Below, piece by piece: positions 22,475-34,284 of a stretch of DNA of 64,000 nt. The position numbers and the translations under genes are program-made. This DNA comes from Liquidambar formosana. Its lineage: Eukaryota; Streptophyta; Magnoliopsida; Saxifragales; Altingiaceae. The stretch's first letter is position 1. Each line of letters begins with the position of its first letter. The stretch spans positions 310,001 through 374,000 of the forward strand of contig CM077834.1 of assembly GCA_039720395.1 (NCBI GenBank), written 5' to 3'. The notes beneath the pieces are model-generated. The model was not told the origin of the DNA and did no database searches. It saw nothing but the letters and a program-made list of their open reading frames with translations.

Positions 22475-23618
22475 GGATTTGGATTTGGTGCAGTTTGTTA
22501 CTTTAACTGCACCATGCAGTTACCGCACGATGCATGACACATGGCAACTTGAAGTGAATCGGCGGCTGGAGTTTAAAACGCCCAAAAATGCATCCGTTTT
22601 GAGGTGAAAGTGCATTACGTTAACGGCTTGTGACGGAAACGCTGCCAAAACGCAGCGTTTTCTAGCTTAACGTCTCCCCCGAGTGAAAAGCAGATCTGAG
22701 ATTTTCCCCCTCTTTTCTCTCCTCTCTCTCTCTCTCTCATCCACTCACCGGCGGCGACGAGTCTCTCTCTCTCTGTCTCTCATCCACTCCCCCGTCGGAT
22801 GAAGGCGGTCCGGCCAGCTAGTCGTCGGGTTTAGGAGACGCCGATCATTTTTGCCCTGCCGCTGCCGCTGCCGCTGCTCCATCTCCATATCTCTCTCTCT
22901 CAGGTCCCAATCCCCCTCACCGTCGGCGACGACGATCTGCTCTCAGATCCGCTCATCTGGTTTGGAATGATCACAGCCATGGCTGCTGTCACAGCGGCAG
23001 TGGGGTGCGATTTGGGTTGTGGATGGATGCTTCAAATCTGAAAAAATTGGGTGTTGCCGTCAAGATTCAGATCTGCCGTCGAAGCTCCTATCAGATTTTG
23101 CAGCTTCATCAAGGCATCTCTCTCTCTCTCTCCCTCTCGTTCCAGATCAAAAGCCCTTCCCCCTCCCGTCAGCACAGCCCGTCCAAAGCCCCCCTTCATC
23201 TGGACAATGGCGTCGGCGAGCCTCCATCTACAATTTTCTTTTTCTTTTCTATTTTTCCAATTTCCTACGCAACAAATTTTTCACAAAAAACACAAACTTA
23301 AAAAATAAAAAATTCAGATCTACTCCTCTCTCCCTAAACGGCGGGAGTGAGGTTACTTGGCCGGCGGGAGGGTGGCGGAGTGTTTGCGTTTTGGGGGAAA
23401 CCTTCAGCTGCCAACACTCAGCGTTTTGGGAGTGTTTTTGACCCTTAATGGGCAGACGCCGTTAACGCCTCACACCGGCAAGTTTGTCTTTTAAACGGCT
23501 GTGTTTTGAGTCGTTTTAGACCACAGCCATCCATTGACCCCCAATTGCCACGTGGCGCGATCGCAATGTCTACTGCACCATGCAGTAGAAAAGGTGCTAC
23601 TGCAGCAAATCCAAATCC
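22475..23618. mobile_element. Pack-MULE-like element with 9-bp target duplication
   Basis: Flanked by a perfect 9-bp duplication CGTAATGTC (22466-22474 and 23619-23627). Ends are GGATTTGGATTTGGTGCAG and the inverse of GGATTTGGATTTGCTGCAG, with similarity extending through TGCACCATGCAGT and CAC(A/G)TGGCAA for roughly 150-200 bp. The interior is GC-rich and gene-like (CTCACCGGCGGCGACGA, CT-repeat leaders, short open frames at 23005-23441), unlike the flanks, as expected for captured gene pieces. No transposase. No domain is recognisable in the frames. Confidence 0.85.
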
Positions 23619-24167
23619 CGTAATGTCACCCTTTGTGAATGGGGGCAAGGAAATGCATATTTTTGCATTATATCTATTTGTTATTTAATTGAATAGAGTG
23701 ATTTTGTTTTGTCTTATTTGGAAGAAGTAAATTACCAAATTCTCATATGTGGGGGTTGCTTTAAAATTTGGTGTTTGAGGCTCTTAGCTTTAGAATTTCA
23801 GCTTCAATGCATATAGCTATGTTAGTTTTGGAAAATTTCACTTGAGTTTTTAGTTTTGAGGAAAACCCGAAAAGGGTATACAAATAGTCATTGAAAACTC
23901 CAATAGATAAGGGTCATGACACACATCAATCAGGCATATCAAACCAATTTTTTGCCTACTTCTCATAGAAAAATTTCCATCCTTTTAGCCATATAGAGCA
24001 TCATCAACCCAAGGAGGATTTTCCCAAATATTTTACTTTAATTTATAGAATTTTGTTCCCTAGTTATTTCTTGAAATCGAACTAAATGATTTTGGGTTAC
24101 ATAATTGATTAATTCGATCTTCATCATGGGTAGGATGATTATTCTAATCAACAGAGTCACCCATAAT

Positions 24168-24487
24168 CAATGATGGAGCTAGGGGGGGGCCTTTGAGGGC
24201 ATGTTCTCCCATTGGCCTCAAACAAATTTTTTTTTTTGGGGGATAAGTTACCATTTGATAATCATTTACCAAGATAATGCCAAAAAAGGGAAGATAGTAG
24301 TCATTTTAAAGCATATATACAGTCCATTTGTAATAAGTTGAGATAGAAATCTTATGTTTGGTATTACATTAGAAAATGATTACCAATAAGTAATTTTTTT
24401 TAAAAAAAAATTCTAGAGCTTTTAGTTCCCATTTCACATAATCATAATACGGTGTCCCCATTGGAGATAACTCCTAACTCCGTCCCT
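24168..24487. mobile_element. MITE with 9-bp target duplication
   Basis: Flanked by identical ACCCATAAT (24159-24167 and 24488-24496). Ends ATGATGGAGCTAGGGGG and the inverse of AGGGACGGAGTTAGG give short degenerate inverted repeats. About 320 bp, non-coding. Confidence 0.7.
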
Positions 24488-24496
24488 ACCCATAAT

Positions 24497-25909
24497 GTAC
24501 TCTGACGATGAGGATGGCCACTTCAAATCTTGCTTCATATTTTCTTTAAAAATACATATATACTATGTTAAGAAAAAGAACACATTTTCCGTTCAAGTTT
24601 GATGATGGGGAGACCTCTTCACTCGTTAATGAACCTCATCGTTTGATGCTTCATATATACGTCGATTTATGACAAGAATTATCATATTCTAGAGGTTTGT
24701 AGCATTGTAAACTTGCACTGCTGGAGTTGTTCCATTTATCGCCTCAAACATTCCATCTCGACATTACGCAATTTATGTTTGTGTCTTTGTTTTTCCAATG
24801 TTAAGTGTATAAGGACGATGCCTAACCATCAAAACCAAAGCTTTGATTGAGACCAATTTGATGCTAGAAAATAGAGAAAAATGTTGAAACACAAGCGATA
24901 ACTTAAGGATAGATGTGCTCACCATCCCATGAAATCCACCAAAGGGATAAGAGTAAGGACAACGCGAATTCATTCTTCTTAAAAAGTCAAAGATTGATAC
25001 ATGATCATTCAATTAGTCTTGGAAAATCTTTCAATTAACACTCTTAGAGCTTAAAGAAGCATTGGCATGGAACAATCCTTTAGCCATAGGACTTACCCCA
25101 AAAAAATAAAAACATAAAAACCCTTCAGCCATGGGAAGTATTCTAAAGCTAAACAAAACTTTCTAGATTGATAACCCTACTTCCTATTAAGTAAGAAAGT
25201 TAAGAAAACTTTGACTAAAACTTAATTAGATCCTAAACACTTTTGGGGACTAGAAGTAGGATAAAAAAGAGGGAAAATGATGGAATGGTGGGTTAAAACA
25301 AAAATAATTTCAAAAAAAGGGGTAAAAACTCCCATATTTCATTTAAAATGGCACTAATGAACTTTAATTTCCAAAAAGAGGATTTAAGATTGAATGTCCA
25401 TTATATCCTCTCAATCACATTTTTTTATCCCTCTTAAATCCCTTTTCCTCTCCTTCTACTCATAAAACTATCATCCTCTACTCTCTATTTTTAATTATTC
25501 ATTTTCCAATAAAAAAAGAATTTCTTTTTCTTTTTCTTTTTTTAATATATATTTTTTATTTTAAAAGAAAGAATCATTGTGGGCGTAGAGAAAATAAATC
25601 ACTTGCTAAGAGTGCATAAATATTTATAAAAAAAAAAAAAAAAAAAAGGGCTGTAGCAATTGGCTTTGCTTATTGTATTGTGTGACTTATGTCTTTTAGA
25701 CAACTAAGCAAGCCTCCGTCCCAAGGTTAATTTCCATAAATTCTAGTGATGAGGGAAATCATGTTTAGAGGAGAGAGCCATGGAGGAGAAAGCCAGGCGT
25801 CATTAAATACACTCATCACTTCTTGGTGGACTATTATAGTCCCTTCTTCCTTCATGTGCAACCCCCGGCCAATTTCAACTTTCAAAAAAAAAAAAATAAA
25901 AAAATGATA
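24497..25909. other. Intergenic region, nothing recognised
   Basis: AT-rich with poly(A) tracts at 25627-25646 and 25884-25896. The open frame at 24773-25012 has no recognised domain. Confidence 0.45.
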
Positions 25910-26174
25910 TACTCCTTTTGTTCCTAATTAACCGTCCATTTGAAAACACACGCTTTTTTAAAGAAACCCTATTAAATGTTTTCACATCAATACAAATGTT
26001 TTAAAATTCAAATTTTACTCTCAAGTGTGCAAAACACTAGCAAAAGTGAGAATACCTTTTTAAGGGTATTTTAGAAAATGAAATAAAAAGAATCAATGAC
26101 TTTTGAAATGTGACAATAATTTTGAAACATCCCAATAAGGAAAGTAAGCCACTTATTTAGGAACGGAAGCACTA
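25910..26174. mobile_element. Stowaway-like MITE related to 6781-7031
   Basis: Begins TACTCCTTTTGTTCCTAATT and ends CTTATTTAGGAACGGAAGCACTA, inverted ends with TA termini. Interior shares CCCAATAAGGAAAGTAAGCC-type sequence with its relative. Confidence 0.6.
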
Positions 26175-26311
26175 ACTTTTAGTTTCTCACAGCTTATCAA
26201 AACTCCCATTTACAATGACGATACTATGAGCTACTAGAACAAAAATATGAAAAAGCCTCTCAAGTGTATATATACATGATTATTATTTCATTTGAAAATA
26301 AAATATGATTT

Positions 26312-26314
<3 letters not shown>

Positions 26315-26367
<53 letters not shown>
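26315..26367. repeat. (AT)n microsatellite
   Basis: About 26 uninterrupted AT units just outside the likely left end of the MULE. Confidence 0.95.
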
Positions 26368-26373
<6 letters not shown>

Positions 26374-27475
26374 CATATGTATGGTAGGTATTTTTGATCC
26401 ATGATATGAAAATTAAAGGGAAAATTAGCAATAACCCCTATTAGGGGACTGCTTTTAACCAAAACCCCACATTGGGTTTTGTTAAGTCCATAACCCCGGT
26501 TTTTTAAATGTTTTTGGTGATAAGGTAAGTAGCAAATGTATTGTACTAGTTTTACCCTTTTTGTTGACTTTTTAATATTTCGTACACCAGATTTTTAGGA
26601 TAGTGCAGATTTCACGTAAGAATGTATAACGGTTTTGAGAGGTGTTTCCTTTCGTGGGGGAGATTTTGTTGGGAGATTGATTTTCTTTCTCCTCAGATCA
26701 GCATTGCTTCGTCGTTTTCGAATTTGAATATCTTTCTCTCTTCTATCGGCTGCTTCTTTCTCTCTTTTATCGGCTGCCTCAAGTCCTTTCCGCCATTTAT
26801 GTGGCCTTTCTCAAAGCTAGACGCAATACAATGCTAGGTTTTTTTGTACTGTTGAGTTTGGTAACAATGACGCGAGGGTTTGAAGTGTATTTTTTGAGCA
26901 TCAACTAAGAGATTTTACACGTAGGTAAGATTTGTTTATGTCCTAACATGTTTTCAATTTTTGCTGGTGTGAACCACGGGTTTTGATCCAGGAGAGGAAG
27001 GAAGAACCCTTCTTTTAAAAAAGACTTGTAGAGACTTAAATTAATAAAAATCTGGTTTTTAAAAGGTTCACAAAAACAAAACAAACAAAGAGTCGCCACC
27101 TCATTTTTAGGAAAAGAGGAAAACCATAAAAAATAGTTTTTAAAGAAAACCTTTGAAAACAAACCACATGACTCCGATCAAGGAAAAGCAGGTCTATCAA
27201 AACAAGAGAGCATTCGGAGACTAAGTTACGATGTGGGAAGGTTCTAGGAAACATCCTATAGGCACCCACATAGCCCCAAAATGGGTCTCTGAATTTATAT
27301 GGGCTATTTCAATCACTTCCTAATTAGTCACCATGCATATGCAAAGAATTATCCATAAACCATCCACATTCATCCATGAACATCCATAAAGCATATAAAC
27401 ATCCATAAAGCATGTAAACATCCATGAACAAGTATGAGAGATATGGAAAGCAAGTAAGAGATAGAGAGAATGAAC

Positions 27476-27624
27476 AAACAAATCCATCCTATCCACTAGC
27501 AAATATGTGATGGATAAATGAGCAAGCAAACAAATCCATCCTATCCACTAACAAATATGTGATGGATAAATGTATAAGCATGGGTCCATCCTATCCACTA
27601 GCATATATGTGACGGACAAATGGG
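27476..27624. repeat. Tandem repeat, about 54-60 bp, three units
   Basis: Each unit contains TCCATCCTATCCACTA(G/A)C followed by ATATGTGA(T/C)GGA(T/C)AAATG. It lies inside the solo LTR. Confidence 0.85.
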
Positions 27625-27910
27625 TAGAAAGAGAGAAAGAAAGAAGAGAAAGAAAAAAGAAAACCTAGGATACTTAGTATCTTAGGGCGGACTTGAACAT
27701 CAAATGAGCGCCTACGTACCTTACATACAAAGATGTAAGGATCAAAGTCCACGTAGTTCGATTGAGAAGGGGTTACTCCCTTTACAATGAACTATAAACC
27801 CTAAGTTTCCATTAAAAGAAAAGAAGAGTTTGAAAAAGAAGAAGAGTTTCCAAAAAAGGAATTTGAAAGAAGATAGAATTTGAAAAGAGATAAAACTCTT
27901 ATCCAAAAAG

Positions 27911-28125
27911 AAGTTTGAGAAAAGTAGAATTCTAAAAGAGATAGAACTCTAATTCAAAAAGGAGTTTGAGAAAAGTAGAATTCTAAAAGAGATAGAACTC
28001 TAATTCAAAAAGGATTTTAAGAAAAGTAGAATTCTAAAAGAGATAGAACTCTAATTAAAACAGAAGTTTAAGAAAAGTAGAATTCTAAAAGAGATAGAAC
28101 TCTAATTAAAACAGAATTTTGAGAG
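27911..28125. repeat. Tandem repeat, about 51 bp, four units
   Basis: Unit: GAGTTTGAGAAAAGTAGAAT then TCTAAAAGAGATAGAACTC then TAATTCAAAAAG, with small differences between copies. Inside the solo LTR. Confidence 0.9.
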
Positions 28126-28214
28126 AGTTGGAAACTTAGGACTTCTAATTCAAAGTAAAGACAATAACCCGAGGGAGAGAAGAGAACAATTCATACACAA
28201 CTTACCATGAACCA

Positions 28215-28560
28215 CTTACCATATGCAAATTATCCCGAAACATCGAGAAAACACCAATTAATCACCCCATGTATTCTATAGGGCAATTATTAAGCTCAAA
28301 CTATTCATATTCATGCTCAAATCATCATTAGAAGACCTAATTCAAATCTGGACAGAATACTAAATATGCATATAATGACCTAACACTCATGCAAATCATC
28401 CCGAAGCATTGAGAAATCACCAATTAATCACCCTATGTATTCTATAAGGCAATTATTAAGCTCAAATCATTCATATTCATGCTCAAATCATCATTAGAAG
28501 ACCTAAATCAAATCTGGACAGAATACTAAACATGCATACAATGACCTAAAACTCATGCAA
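28215..28560. repeat. Tandem duplication, about 175 bp, two units
   Basis: Both units run from ATGCAAAT(T/C)ATCCCGAA through CACCAATTAATCACCC and TCATTAGAAGACCTAA to CTGGACAGAATACTAAA. Inside the solo LTR. Confidence 0.9.
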
Positions 28561-29690
28561 ATAACAAGAATCAAAAGAAAAACTCAAACCTATATGCTCC
28601 TATATGCTCTAAACACCCTAACATGCACAAAACTATCAAAAACATGCTAAATAGGCATTACCATGATGAAAATATCATATGACAATCCTAAACATGAAAA
28701 GAAAATCTACCATGATGCCTTAGGTAAGTACTTTATGTAAGAATGTGAAATAATCATCCTTACGGCGAGCTTTCTTAAGTAAAACTATCTGGAGATAATT
28801 TTACGTAGAAATCACTCCATATGAATGGTTTCTTCACATATCCTACGTAAAATATATACCTAAGAATGCAATGCAACTCACAGCGCACTTAAACACACTC
28901 TAGAAAGCACCCATGCACAACCTCACCCTCTAAGGACGATAATTATCCTAAAAAAGGATAATCATCCATACACCTATGAAGACGAGGCTTACACAGCAAG
29001 TGTCCTATACAAAAGATGCTTAAAATCATGCATATAATTGAATCATGAAGAGAAAATAGCCTAAACACATCAACTAATTTTTCATGCAAAACGTACCTCT
29101 ATCCTTAAGAGAGAAACTATCCTAACAGCAAGCAATTCACAATCCTATTCCACTAACATGCATTCTCATCATCTTTGAATCATATACACTCTAAAATATA
29201 GAGTATATATGATTCCTAAATCAATTCTAAACCATAACTATGCAGAGAATGGAGTAGAAGAAGAAGGAATTGTAAAAGAAAGCAAAGGAGACTTACAATG
29301 AAGCAAGGGTCTTCGCTGCGTTCTTCCTTCTCTTTAGCTTGGTTCCCTTCTAGTTCCTCTTCAAAATTGCAGTAGAAAGCCTCCTCCAAGTGATATGAGT
29401 GTGTTCAAACTCGTGGTCCCTCTCTCTCTTATGAATATGAAGTGTCAAATAAGCCAAAAGTCCCTAATGCTGATGAATGAGCCTCTATTTATAACCAACC
29501 AACCATATGAACCAATGGTTGAGATTAATTCCCCATAAAATCAATCTAGGGCTGTAATTAAATCCCATGAATGTTAAACAACTCAAAACCACCTCCCAAT
29601 AAGCTTAGAAGTCCTTTAGAAGGCAGAAAATCGGAGTAGTAGAGTCCCATTTCGTCAAAAACTCAAAAAGAGAAAAATCAGGACGAAGGG

Positions 29691-29725
29691 CTCGGGTGAC
29701 CGGTTGGGTGAACCAGTCACCCGAG
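29691..29725. repeat. 35-bp hairpin in the LTR U3
   Basis: Arms CTCGGGTGAC and GTCACCCGAG enclose a second stem GGTT/AACC. It lies 198 bp upstream of the minus-strand TATA box at 29486-29493. The outer arms are identical to those of the 80-bp hairpin at 36611-36690. Confidence 0.9.
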
Positions 29726-30942
29726 AGTGAACTCAGGTTTCCTCGGTTTTGAGGATTCTTGACTCGGTTTGGACTCCTAACTTCAAACGGACTTAAATTC
29801 TTCATTTTAACTCCGATTTGAGTGATCCAAAAGCCAAAATTTCAAGGATTCAATGTAGAATAAGCCTAGAATATTCTTGAACCAAGAATCCCTGACCAAG
29901 GTCAAGTGGCTGGGTTTTCATGAGGCGATTACCCGAAAAAAGGTCAATTAAGCATAGGGTAATGTGGTGAACCAATCCCAAACCTATCAATAAATTAAAT
30001 TGGTACTTCAATTAGACTCATTTCATCATTCTAAGGTCAATGGAACTCTCCAGAGCAAATTTGGAAGTTAATTGGAAAATATACGAAGTAAAAGACGAAA
30101 TTGCCCTTCAAGTCGCAAAAGTTCTAATTAGCTATCCAAACCTATCTGGAATTGAACCAAATTTGACACACATATCTAAAATGACCCTAGAAACTAAATG
30201 CAAGTGATGGGACTCAACAAAGAGACAAAAATATGCATGCAATGATGACCTATCCTCCTAAGGCTTAAAAGGGCAAAATTGTCCTTTAAGGCTTAGGGAC
30301 TCCTAGATGCTTCTAAACCTAACCAAATGCTATCATGATCTCATGGGGGTGAAAATGGGGTGTCTACAGCTGGGTACAAAGACATATCAGCAGACTGGGT
30401 TTTATTTTGAGTGGGTTGATTAGTTTGGGTTGAGCATTGATAATTGTTTGACGAGTATGTTGATCATTACGTGTTTTGTTGATGCATTTTTATTGGTTTG
30501 GTATGTACGTTGGAGGTTGTTCTTTATGGTGTAATTATGTGAATTCCGATTTAGCCTTTTGACAGTATCATGGTATTGTTAACAGTGTGTTATATGATTT
30601 GCACAGTAGTGGATTGCAAAAGTACTTACATTGTAACGCGATATTTTTTTGTTGTTAATTATCATATAAGTCTTTTTTTAGCCATGGACAATAATGTCAA
30701 AAGGCTGGGCTGTTGTTGTTTGTTTGATGATAAATTTGATGCAAGTAACATTAAATCATTTTACGATGATAACAGTACCATGGCGCTGTCATCATTATAT
30801 GCAACGGTGTTAAGTATAGTGTATAGTAAAATAGTACTGTTGGGTTAGATGATATGTGCTGGTATTTTGTTATAATTCATATGTATGTAGTAACACGAGA
30901 CTGTTTGTATGTACTACAGGTTATATGTAGGTTGAGTAAAAA

Positions 30943-33627
30943 ATGGATGACAACATTTGCTTAATTTGTAGTTTTGGGGGGAGCACGGGTGTGATGCGGA
31001 CAGATTTGTACACCTCTTTTGTTGATGTACAACGTTTTGTTCTTGCAAAGTGGAGGAGTTTGAGGTTAGGGATGTTTGATCTTTTTTACTCTCTTCCTGG
31101 TCATACGAAGATTATACTGGACAATGATGAAGATTTGAAGAATATGTTATGCATTGGGAGTCGTTACGGTATTCTTCAATTTGACATTGAAGTGGTAAAC
31201 AATTGTGATAAGGATTTGGATAATGGTGTTATGGAAAACTCTAGAAGTTTGGTAGGACAAGAGTTTTATGAAGTGGAGCCAGATTTGTTGCCATCTTATT
31301 GTTTCCACAAAGAAAAGACTTTGCTTAGTGCCAGTTGGGTGAATTTGATTAAGAAGGTTGGGCAGTGTTTCAAAGATGGTGTTGTTTAGTTTCGTGAGTC
31401 ATTGCGCAAGTATTCTATTGAGATTGGATTTGATTATGACTATGTAAGGAATGAACCAGGCAGGGTAACAGCTGAATGTAAGATGAAGGAGAGAAAGGGC
31501 TGCATGTGGCGAGTGCATGCAAATATGGAGCGTTCAAATGGTTATTTCTACATACGTGAATTAAACAACGTGCATACATATGGAGTAACTGTCCGTACAA
31601 CTAAGCATAAAAGAATGGGATCTGACATTGTGTCGTCTGAATTTGTAGAGTTTTTGCGTGGAAAGCCGCTCATTAGTCCAATTGAAGTTCGGCGAGATTT
31701 TAAAACCAAGTATGGGCTGGATATTTCTTATAGCAATGCGTGGATGGGAATTGAGAAAGCTCAAACTAGTTTGTATGGCGATAACTCTGAGTCATTTGAA
31801 CAACTTCGATGGTTCATTGAGGAAGCAACGAGAACAAATCCGGGTAGTAGCTTTGTTCTTGATGTAGATGAAGATAATAACCAGTTTAAGAGGTTTTTTG
31901 CCTCTTTCTTAGCATGCATCCACGGTTTTCAGTATTGTCGGCCAATGTTGTTTGTTGACGGTACTTTCTTGAAGAGTAGATACAAAGGTCAACTTCTAAC
32001 TGCTACGGCTAAGGATGGGAACCAAGGTGTGTTATTTGATGTTAGTTCCGTTTTGTTGTTATTAAGAAGTAATGATTAATTTTCAATAGTTATGTGATAC
32101 TGTTTACAGATCTAATAAGTAACTATGTTGGTAATGTCATATAGCATAATGTTGCTGTTATAATGTTGGGTTTATGTGGTTTGTGACGATATGTTGGTAC
32201 TGTTTAATGATATGTACAATTATGTTGTGTTTAATTGCTAAATTAAAAAGCGGGGTTAGCTGATACTATTGATGCTTTGTTGTGTTGTAAATTTTAAATT
32301 GTTGAAATTCAATAGTTAGTTGATATTGTGTACAGATGTAATAAGATCGGTATGATGTCTTTTTGTGCAATGTGAGATGTGACAGTAGCTTGGTACTGTT
32401 TAATTGTATATTTGGCCATTAAGTGTTTTATAACTAATTAGAAACGGTTTTTATTTGTTCGTATGCAGGGTTATTCCCTTTGGCTTTTGCTGTTGTTGAT
32501 TCAAAATCGGAGGAGAATTGGAGATCGTTTTTTGAGAATTTGTTTGAAGTTGTAGGTGATGAGAGAGAAAAACATTTATTTCGGATCGGAACAATGGGTT
32601 GAAATCTGCATTGCCGAAAGTATTTCCAAACGCATACCATGCATATTGTCTACATCATTTAAAAATGAATTTGAGAGATAAGGTTAGGGGCCACAAGTCT
32701 TTCAAAGATCGCATGGTTTTTTTGTTTTGTGAGTGTGCCTATGCTCCAACTGAGTATAAGTTTCAGGAGAAGTTGTCGGATTTGTTGGAGGAAGGAAAAG
32801 CACAAGTGGAATATTTTCTTAATGATTGTCCGTTCCAATGTTGGGCCAATGCGTATTTCGAAGGTCAGCGGTACGACGAGATGTGCTCCAATGCAGCTGA
32901 ATCATTTAATGCTTAGATCAAAGAAGCTCGGTTCCTCCCAATTACGAACTTGGTTGATATGATTAGATCGCAACTTATGGGGCAGATGTGCTCTAGAAGA
33001 TTGGAAGCAAGTTCGTGGAATACTGTGTTATGCCCGAAGATGGATGCGAGGTTGGGTGAAGAGTTGGACAAGGGGAGGACATGGAGGGTGAGCATGTCGA
33101 GCGATGTTGTGTTTGAGGTGCATTCTCACCCTTCTGTTACCGTTGATATAGGAAGGCGCACTTGCACATGTTATCAATGGCAGCTGAATGGCTTCCCATG
33201 TTCGCATGCTATAGTAGTAATACAATCGTTTGGTGGTGACATTAATGATTATGTGGAAGAGGATTTTTACATTTCTTTTTTCATGGCTTCTTATTCACAA
33301 CCAATCCATCCAATATCGACGGCACTAAAAGTAGCTGTTAGCAAGGAAAATGGTGATATTGTACTCCCACCCAGCACGAGACGACCATCAGGGAAGCCCA
33401 AAAAGAGAAGGATACCGTTTAGAGGAGAGAATATTAAACAAATAAAATATAGTAGGTGTGGACGGCTTGGTACACATAACGAGAAGACATGCCAAGAACC
33501 AATTAAATTTTTGTTTTGTTATATTTTAGTCGATTTATTAGATGTTGTTGACATTAGTGTTGAAGTTGTAATTTTGATTTGGTTCCATTACATAGTGAAA
33601 TATTTGTCATTGTTCTATATTTTATGA
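30943..33627 (+). pseudogene. Mutator-like (MuDR) transposase, broken
   Basis: Exon 1 (30943-32026) encodes a PB1-like N-terminal region, a MuDR DNA-binding region (KYSIEIGFDYDY, KGCMWRVHA) and the start of the DDE core (FVDGTFLKSRYKG). An intron (32027-32468) joins GAACCAAG to GGTTATTCCC in phase, giving NQGLFPLAFAVVDS. Exon 2 holds ISDRNNGLKSALPKVFPNA and CLHHLK, then AAESFN. The C-terminal SWIM finger is CTCYQWQLNGFPCSHA at about 33165-33210, followed by a zinc-knuckle remnant in which the first Cys is Tyr (YSRCG...THNEKTC). Defects: TAG at 31387-31389; a frameshift near 32573-32580 in a run of A; TAG at 32914-32916 where relatives have Trp before IKEAR. Not functional as it stands. Confidence 0.88.
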
Positions 33628-34284
33628 TGGTAGATGGAAATTGTACATATATATCAGATACTAAAATGTGATATCATATTTAAACCATTGGTGTGGACAG
33701 TAATGACATTGTGTTGAACAAGTAAAAATGATCGAACAGTTAAATCATACTATTGGGAGTTAAATATAGTAGTGATGTAATAGGTTTGGCTGGCAGTATA
33801 ATCGTATTGTTTCATGTAATTGTATGATGAGTAGTCAAATTTTTTAGTACGGGTTCTATAATGGTACTGCCAAGAACCATATTGTTTCCATTTTGTGTTG
33901 TCAATAGTATGATGGTACTGTTTTAAGTGGGAAAAAGTATTACATCGTATTACAAGTGAATGGTCTGTTTACACCTGTTGGAATATATAATAGTTGCAAA
34001 TGTAATGTTGGGAAAAATTAATTGTATTAGCATTCATAAATCTAAATTGGTATGATTACAGAACATTAAAACCTGTACTATAATCAATCATAAAATTAGT
34101 AAAACCCATTTCCACAAGTCAAGAGTAATTATACTATTTTTTTTGTACATATTATCCAAATTCACTACTCCGATATAACCACTGTTTACTTTCTCCTGGT
34201 TGCTTTTGTTTTTGGATATGCGATAGACAATGGCTTTATTGTCATTGCATCGCTCTCATTTAGAGTAGTCGTTTGCTTTGCCCA
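33628..34284. other. MULE non-coding spacer between convergent genes
   Basis: AT-rich with several copies of a CAGTA(A/C)CAT...TACTG-type motif (see findings). No gene. Confidence 0.6.

Larger units (their letters stand above)
26968..30368 (-). mobile_element. Solo LTR, Ogre/Tat-like, minus orientation
   Basis: Read on the minus strand it begins TGTAGACACCCCATTTTC at 30368 and ends CGTGGTTCACA at 26968. Flanks are a perfect GCTGG duplication (26963-26967 and 30369-30373). The minus strand has TATAAATA at 29486-29493. Part near 27680-27720 is homologous to the LTR at 35900 (TACGTAGGCGCTC ... CAAGTCCG blocks in inverted orientation), so the two are related families. No internal region. Confidence 0.85.
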
